Under the pieces are notes generated by a model that was not told the DNA's origin, did not search any database, and worked only from the letters and a program-made list of their open reading frames with translations. Shown here piece after piece: positions 57,141-64,000 of a stretch of DNA of 64,000 nucleotides. Source of the DNA: Eudorina sp. 2006-703-Eu-15 (Eukaryota; Chlorophyta; Chlorophyceae; Chlamydomonadales; Volvocaceae); assembly GCA_003117195.1 (NCBI GenBank), contig BDSI01000076.1, forward strand, positions 496,001-560,000, read 5' to 3'. The stretch's first letter is position 1; each line of letters begins with the position of its first letter. Position numbers and translations under genes: made by a program.

Positions 57141-58247
57141 AGCAGCAGGGTGTATACGCCTGGGCCTTAGCCCTCCCTAGCAAGGCCTTATGAACCACGT
57201 GACAGTGGTTCATTACCCCAGCGCCCCACTGGTCGCCGGTGTAGCCGGAGCCGCCTCGCTGATACCCACATACCGTACGGAGCGGAAGCAAGGAAACCGC
57301 GTCCGCTGATAACCGCGCCGCACTGGACAGATATGCGGCGCCGCAAAAACTCCGAGGACCCTCACACTAGGGCCCATGCTATATCCGTTGACCATATGTG
57401 GGTGCACGCTGCAAGGGACGTATGTGGGGTGTCGTTGTCGTGCATGGTTAGAGTCCACGCGGTTTGAATGGAACCGCGTTCGTGCCCAGGATTGGTTACC
57501 GTAACGGCACCTCGACAAGCACTTGGTGTCGAAGAAAACTCCATCCAATTTGATCGCGATGGATAGAAAATTACTAACGACCGAATGAGTGCGTATTGAT
57601 GCCCACCGAACCGCTCGCCAGTCCGGGTGTGCCAAGTCGAGCCCGAGGTCACTTACAAAGTTGGTTGATTACAGCTGGCAAAACCGACCAGCACTGGGCC
57701 ATAGCTCGCTCGGCATAGTTTTCCCTTTTTATGGCAAGCGCTAAGTGAACAGACGCGCCAGGCCCGCCATCCAACCCCTATATACGGTTGGTACGGCATG
57801 CGCTCCGGAAGCACCAAAATGCGCACACGATTTGCTAGATTCGCGCATCAATCGCGCTTGCTGGCTGATCCCCTGCACGTTCCGGGCGCCTAGAAAACGA
57901 CAAACTATGAGCTCGGGTGCTGATGGTGCAAAGAGGACAACCGCACCCGCTAAAATCCACACAAATCGCAGGCATTTACGCAGCGCCAGAGAATAAGCTT
58001 CGGCTCAGTGCAGGTAGCTATGGTTTGGCCGTGTGGGTCTGTCTCACAAATCTATACAGGACCGCGTAGGAACGCACTTGGCGCAGCGGACGAGTCCCTC
58101 CAGTCCGAAATGGATCTGAGCGCCGAATGATTGTTCATGTACTTGAAGCCGTACGCGCCATGCAGTGCGACGTTGCTTTCCGGAAGTCAACAGTAGAAAC
58201 CCACCGATGAATTCAATCGCCTAACGTTCACCGCGTCGATCGCGTCC

Positions 58248-58252
58248 TTACA
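58248..58252 (-). terminator. candidate TGTAA poly(A) signal for the SRCR gene
   Basis: TTACA on plus reads TGTAA on the transcribed sense, about 0.7 kb after the SRCR stop. Position-based only. Confidence 0.3.
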
Positions 58253-58954
58253 CCCAATCAGCGTCAATCACTATATATATTCATGAACAACCAGGCAAAA
58301 CGATACATACATTACACAAACACGACCACTAAGACGTTCATGAAACCTTCTATTATAGTCCTACTTTCGGAATCATGGCGATCATCCCGCATATCAACTG
58401 CAACCTGCAGCCGTGGCAAAAGTTTGTAACGCCCTCCAATCCACAGCAAATTAAATCATCACCAGCTAGCAACTGCAGCGACAGTTAGAGGCCAGGAGTG
58501 CGCTGCGCTCTGCTACGCTACACGGTTGTATCGACCCACCGCGATGTGCAATTCGTGCGCGCGCTGGGTGCGCCTGCGGGCCGCACCTACCTGCCCGCGT
58601 ATGGCTGCTCTGTGGACATTCAACGGCCACGACACGCAAACAACGCGTCGGCTCATCCGCGGTGCCAACGCCCCACGGCATACGGCCCACGGCCCGCACC
58701 CGCATTACGTCGGATTCCCGTCCTCCGCTCGTCACTGCCACCTCCCCTCCACCGTACCTCTCCATCGACCATCCAGCACACTCGACAGGCGACACGGGAT
58801 GCTGTCGGCGGCCATGAGTATGGCTTGACGTGGACGGGCGTTCCTGTGCGGCCCAGGCGCCTACACATGACACACCAGGGATACCGGCGCGCCCGTGCAC
58901 GGCTCTCATTGCACAGCTCTCACTGTACGGTGTACGGACGTACGTGATGCGAAC

Positions 58955-61900
58955 TCAGCCAACGATGGCGACGACGCACGCCAGCGTGTACACGTAGCCA
59001 GAGACGCATGGCTGGGTGGTGACCTGGGCGCACGCCAGCAGCACGCAGGGGGGCGAAGGACGTGATGTGAGGGTGTGGGCAGACGACCGGTGACGGACTT
59101 GAGCAGTCAAGGTGCACGTGTCGCGATGCACCCAAGAAGGCGCGCGGGCACCATGGGGGGATGGCGATCGAAACGGCAGCGACATAAAAGATAACTTGAC
59201 AAATTTAACTACAATAATAGTTCACTGCCTTTAGTGTGGCGGTCAAGCCTATCAGCATAGTAAATAAAGTCGACGGGAAGACCCACGAGGTACGAGCCCG
59301 GCTGCACAGAACGAATGAGAACCGGCAGCCCTCGTGACGACGCCCGTACCACCCTGCCCGTACAACCGTGCTGTACGCTGCCGTACCTGCATGCTCATCT
59401 CCTGGAGCGCGCGTGCGTACCCGGTCGCGAGGCCCAGACCCGGTACGGTCACCCAGTGGGTGTACTGCGACGCGTTGAACGCCTTGCCGCCGGCCGGTGC
59501 CGTCCCTGTAAAAGCCAGAAGGTTCGAGTATGTGTGGTGGTGTTTGAGTGTTTGGTTTTGTAGTACCGTATCGGTTTGGTGGTGGGGCAATCACCGTCAG
59601 GGTTACGGCCAGCAAGGCTTGACAATCTGTTGTATATCGCAGGCGAGCCATTTCCGTACTTTGACCGTGCGGTAGGGCTTCTCACACAGAACAGACGGTG
59701 CAAGTCAAGAGGTCCGGGCGGACTAACCCCCCAGTCCGACTTCGCCGCAGCAAGACCAGCCCTCGGCGGAAAACGCCGCCCCCGAACCCTCTCGCCTAGT
59801 CCTATATGGTTCTTCGTGCCGTACCGGGTCCATGACGCCTTACAACCAAAACACACACGACGTACCCTTCGGGATCGGCAGCGGCGCCCGCATAAAGCCC
59901 GTGAGCTGGCTGTTCCAGTTGCTGCTCTGGAAGCCGTCGTACTGCACAAGGCGGGAACGAGCAGAGAGGATGAGCGCGTGAGCCAGTGCCTTCGGTCCGT
60001 CGCATGTGGATTTGAATTTGATTTCGATCGAACGCTTACAACGGATCCCTCCAGGGCTCTTCGCTGCCTTTGGTACATAGCCAGCAACAACTCCCACCTG
60101 GCACGTTACTATCCCCGGCTCCCACTCCGGCTCCCACCCCGGCTCCCACTCCGGCTCCCACGACGACTCCCACCTGGTTGCAAGACACGTTCGCGACGGG
60201 CGCTGGTTGCCAGTTGATTCCGTCCTCGTCCTCCAGGTACTTGGCGACGTCGGCGGGAGTGGCGCAGAGCGGGGCCCACACGGCTGGTCCGGTGTGCCCA
60301 TCCCAGGAGGAGTTGACCAGCAGCTCAACCCGGGACACCACGCCGAAGCTGCTGGGCGGCGGCGGAAGGTTGGACTCGATGTCCACCAATCGGATGGCGA
60401 AGGACATGTCAGTGGGCGGCGGCGGCCGCGGCGGCGGCCCTGAAGTTGGAATGGACGGTTGCGGCGAGGAGAGGAGGCGTGGGAAGGGAAGGTGGGAGGT
60501 GACGGCGGGGCACGTGTGAAGGGGAGCATGAGGTGGAGCACGGCGAGGTGCGTCAGGGGCACGCCGCCACAGCACCGGTGGGTTGCGGCGGGGCAAATAT
60601 TGATTGGTGCGGCGAGTTTGTGTTTGCATGTCGGTTGAAATCTTGTAAACAGTTGTGACATGCAGCCGGAAGCCATGCGGCGCCATGATGTCCGGGGCCG
60701 TTCAAACCCTAGAGTTGGGAGCGACATGGCAGATGGGACTACCCCGTTGACGTCCTCCCGGCCCTCCCTGGCCCCTGCGTTAGCGGTTCTACAAGCGGTG
60801 GCCGCCCAACTTACGGGGCGGGGCGGGCGGCGGCGGCTTCCCGGGAGGCCAGACCACGCCTGTGAAGCCACACAGTCACACGGAAGACGGAACACACCAG
60901 CGAGGCCGCATCGATAAGCGATGGTTGCGGTGGCAGCCGATGGCGGGCCATCATGGGGTGGGTCCCTGACGTGCGTTTGATGAAGGGGTTCGCCTGCTGC
61001 AGCGGGTGCTGCTGCAGCGGGTGCTGCTGCAGCGGGTGCTGCTGCAGCGGGTGCTGCTGCAGCGGGTGCTGCAGTGGGTTGCTACGGGGGCCGCCCGGTG
61101 CGACTATTGATTCAGACGGTTACATCCCGAAACCGGTATCCCTTTATGCGAGGAACCCGCCCGGGTACTGTGTGTGAATATGCATGTGCGCGACAGGGGG
61201 CCACCGGCGCCCGCCCCGCTACCCACTGGAGCACTGCAGCGCCACAAGCACCCCCGCGGGGCAGTCCGTGGAGAAGACCAGGCACTGGGTGTCCACGTCG
61301 TCGGGGAAGGCGATCTCGCCCACAGGCACGTCGGGTATCGGCCCGGGGTCGCACATCAGGTTGCCCACGGGCGTCGGCCTGCAGCCGCCAACGCGCAGGT
61401 GAGGCCGTGTGAGGGAGGCAGCCGCAGACTCGGGAACCTCCCGCGGGCCGCACATGTGCGAGTGGGACAAAGTACCGGCGCAGTAAAACACACACGCAAA
61501 GTTTTCTTCACGTTTTCTTACCGTGTACACACAAACACACACACGCACGCAGTCGCAAAAAACACCACGGATGAATGCTGATTGGGTTATGTATCACACC
61601 CCCACTCGAAGACCGATGAATACTCCGGGGTCCGGGCAGGTTCCCTCGCCAACCGCACACGATGAGGACACGACGCAACGCAGTCAGCCATTGGTGCGTG
61701 TCCTTGGTCCTAATTCCCCCGGAAGCCGGAACTGCTGCGCGAGGGCACGGCTCCGCGCGCGCGTGCCGTACACGTGCCGTACACGACCTCCCTCTAGCAT
61801 ACATTTCATCACGTCCAGGGAGGGCTCCCTGATTCCCCGCTTCGCTTCTCCCCGCCCCCAGGTCCATATGACTCACGGGTCGGTCTCGTCGGCCCCGAAG

Positions 61901-64000
61901 TCGCTGATGCCAGCGCCGTAGAACTGCCGTCCAAACTTGAAGCCCAGCTGCTGGCAGAAGAACTGGTGGTGTGTGGTGGTGGGGTTTCGGGTGGTGGGGG
62001 GTGAGGCGGCAAGGCGACAAGGCACGCGGGCGGACCAGACCATCAAATACTTCCATTATAGCAAGGGGCGCGCCACAAGTCACGGCTGGGACGCGTTTCG
62101 CGCGGTTGTCTGGGGCGTCTCAAGACGCAGCGGGAAATGATGCGAGCCAGCTTCACGTCACTTGTGAGCCGGAGTGCCGGGCACGGGAAAGAGCTGGCAG
62201 GAGCTGCTGTCTCACTCTGGCACGCCGCATCCACTGCTTGTCAATCCCTTCAGCGCGTTTGCTGCGGTATCCTTCCATGCAAAGGTTCGCGGATCTATCT
62301 GTGGTCCTTGCCACTAAGAACCGGTCCGGGGTGTGGCCCGCTGACTTCATTGAACCTGCTGGCAGGCGGACAGCCTTGCAGATGAAGGCCGTACAGACCA
62401 CCCCCTTCATGCACGGGGCGCTGTGGGGGGTCCAATTCATTCAGTGCGCCCCATCTCCCTCGCCGGGAAACCCAGACCTGGGTCGTCTATCACCGACATT
62501 GGCCCCCGCCGACCGAGCACGAGCGGCCTAAGGAACCGACTCTGTGCAGAGGTGTTGCAGGTGTTGGCTCCAATGTGAGGCCAGTCTCTGTTCGGGTTCC
62601 GCATTTCCCCGGTCGGGTTGCCCGTCCTCCCCGGTTGGGGCTTTGTGCCGGTCGGTCGGTCCGCACCCAGCTGTCACACATACGTCTACTAACGCCTGTG
62701 GGATGGCAACCTGGCAAGCACCTGTGGAGCCCCTAAACCCCCTAAACCCCGCGGCACCCCGTATACCGGTCCCACCCTAGTCAGCCTCTGAGCAGCCCAA
62801 GTCAGCCGCGGGAATGGAAGGAAGACGCCCCGCCCAGCCCCGCACATGCGCCGCGCTGGGCTTCATCCGCCGGCACCCCCTTACATTGACTTCGTCCTGG
62901 CCAAAGCTGCCGTCATCGCACAGCGGCGCCCAGCCCCCGTTCTCGTCGTAGCCCTTCTGCACGGGGAAGTCCGGCGTGAAGGACACCTCCAGGCGCCCGA
63001 TGCGGCCCGAGCCGCGCACCAGTCGAACGCCGTTACGGGTGCCTGCGCCAGTGCCAGTGCCAGTGCCAGCCGCGGCGTTCAGGAGGAAGCATTCATGCAC
63101 GAAATACCTGGCCTTGTGTTTATTGTCAAAGGGGGGCCGCGAATAAGACGTCCGGTACGCCCCGGACAGCTGGGCAGGGCGTGCCAGTTGAGTTGTGTGC
63201 GTGTGACAGGTGTATGGCGCGCGCGCACCCCCTCCCCTTTTACCCGTCTTCTTATTCCTGAAGTACTTATAATACTTATAATAAACTTACAAGTCGGAAT
63301 CGCACTCCAGGGTCGGTGGGCCTCCCGTGTCATGGGGGAAGAAGGTAAGTGCCGTGCGCTAATTTAGGAGCCTGCCGTTCCCAGCGCAACTGGTTGCTCG
63401 GAGCAACTTGCCTCGGCACTGTTGTGTGCACTTGCATGCGGCCAAGACATGATGAGTTTACCAACCCAGGCTGTTACTGATGACCCACTTGGGGTCCACG
63501 GAAAGATGACTTATCACAGTAGGATGACTCATAGCATGCACGGACTTGGTCCGCAACACAGCCCAACACCGGTGCGACTGCGTGTCGTACATGCGGGAGC
63601 TATACGCGCGGTGCAAGCGCCGAACCCGACCACACGCCCAGCGCTTGGGGCACCCATCGAAAGCTTACGTGGCGGCGACGGCGGAGGGCGCGGAGGCGAG
63701 GGCGGCAGAGCAGGCGGCCGCTGCGGGCTCCGGGGAGGGCGGGGAGGCGGGCGCGGTTTGCCCGGCGGCTTGGGGGGCCGAGGTGGGGCGCGGGGTGGTG
63801 ATGGCGGCTTGGGCGGCCGCGGCGGGCTGGGTGGAGGCGGCGATGGCGGTTTCGGAGGTGGGGAGGGCGGTGAAGGCGGCGAGGGACGCGGCGATGGTGG
63901 CTTGGGTGAAGGCGGGCGAGGGGAGGGCGGACTCCGGGGGGGTGGTGGGTATGGGCTGGGCGGGGGCGGGGCCGGCGAAGGACTGGGCGGGGGCGGGGCT
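58955..64000 (-). CDS. SRCR-domain extracellular protein with Pro/Ser-rich linker (5' end beyond window)
   Basis: Scavenger-receptor cysteine-rich protein, expected to be secreted or on the cell surface and to bind ligands in the extracellular matrix. Exons: 63669 to beyond 64000, 62885-63107, 61877-61962, 61227-61378, 60174-60439, 59866-59941, 59387-59505 and 58955-59023 (TGA stop). From 62885-63107 to the stop the phases agree. SRCR 1 reads GVRLVRGSGRIGRLEVSF, WAPLCDDGSFGQDEVNFFCQ, QLGFKFGRQFYGAG and later ALQCS. A short linker [10 protein letters not shown] follows. SRCR 2 is divergent: FAIRLVDIES, RVELLVNSSW, WAPLCATPADV, ANVSCNQ. The right-edge exon has a frame dense in PPSP, SPKPPSP and PPRPP, like hydroxyproline-rich pherophorin rods, but that frame does not match the phase of the next exon, so an extra exon or other splice site is needed. 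Signal peptide not in window. Confidence 0.8.
60113..60172. repeat. 12-bp tandem repeat of splice-donor-like units
   Basis: Four to five copies of CCGGCTCCCACT, on the gene strand GTGGGAGCCGGA. The array abuts the donor of the SRCR exon 60174-60439, whose own intron begins GTGGGAG. Confidence 0.85.
60993..61078. repeat. 15-bp tandem repeat, five copies, in SRCR intron
   Basis: The unit TGCTGCTGCAGCGGG repeats without error and then decays. It lies in the intron between the exons starting at 60439 and ending at 61227. The plus-strand Cys-rich ORF through it is not considered real. Confidence 0.9.

Larger units (their letters stand above)
53850..58954. other. intergenic region, low GC, no supported gene
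   Basis: Five kilobases between the NF-YA-like gene and the convergent SRCR gene. GC and codon-position bias fall compared with the flanks. The NF-YA-like stop codon itself overlaps a TGTAA. Plus-strand open stretches around 55297-55656, 55874-56113, 56077-56313 and 56199-56429 run through overlapping frames with peptide-like composition and could be one decayed or frameshifted gene, but no family is recognisable. Two short hairpins lie at 57118-57140 and 57191-57212. A TTACA (minus-strand TGTAA) at 58248-58252 is a candidate poly(A) signal for the SRCR gene. Confidence 0.45.

Noticed and set aside
61523..61921. 132-codon plus-strand ORF
   Set aside because: Antisense to the SRCR gene intron/exon region, crosses a conserved SRCR exon, no domain.

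Overview
The window looks like nuclear DNA of a volvocine green alga (the Chlamydomonas, Gonium, Volvox group). Genes are GC-rich and densely split by short GT-AG introns. Proteins carry long Ala, Gly, Pro, Ser and Gln tracts, introns hold CA/GT microsatellites, and one gene encodes a plastid ribosomal protein with a transit peptide. I rebuilt gene models by hand from conserved protein motifs plus phase-compatible splice sites. Nothing was searched against a database.

Layout, left to right. (1) 1-14487, minus: a very large kinesin, open at the left edge. It has two WW modules at the N-terminus, an acidic coiled-coil of about 800 residues, an internal motor domain and a long coiled-coil tail. 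(2) 15022-15661, plus: plastid ribosomal protein bL33, divergent from the kinesin across about 0.5 kb. (3) 18055-20029, plus: protein phosphatase 4 regulatory subunit 2. (4) 22350 to about 32739, minus: a VTC4-type polyphosphate polymerase with SPX-like region, VTC catalytic tunnel and three C-terminal membrane segments. Its introns hold a MITE-like element and an array of about 90 CA dinucleotides. (5) 38699-51047, minus: a TBC (Rab-GAP) protein with a giant low-complexity C-terminal part. (6) 51819-53849, plus: an NF-YA-like protein whose subunit-contact helix is recognisable but whose DNA-contact half is not. (7) 58955 to beyond 64000, minus: an SRCR-domain extracellular protein whose upstream exon at the right edge reads as a Pro/Ser-rich, pherophorin-like linker.

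The genes do not form one pathway. The kinesin, VTC4, PP4R2, TBC and SRCR genes fit general volvocine cell biology: cilia or basal body, acidocalcisome polyphosphate, phosphatase control, membrane traffic and extracellular matrix. The most noteworthy points are the CEP164-like WW module on a kinesin, the loss of basic signature residues in the SPX region of an apparently active polyphosphate polymerase, the NF-YA-like protein without a normal DNA-contact half, a perfect 37-bp intronic hairpin, a MITE with solo terminal relatives, and a palindromic dodecamer scattered through exons and introns.

Intergenic stretches (15.7-18.0, 20.0-22.3, 32.7-38.7 and 53.8-58.9 kb) are described but hold no gene I can support.
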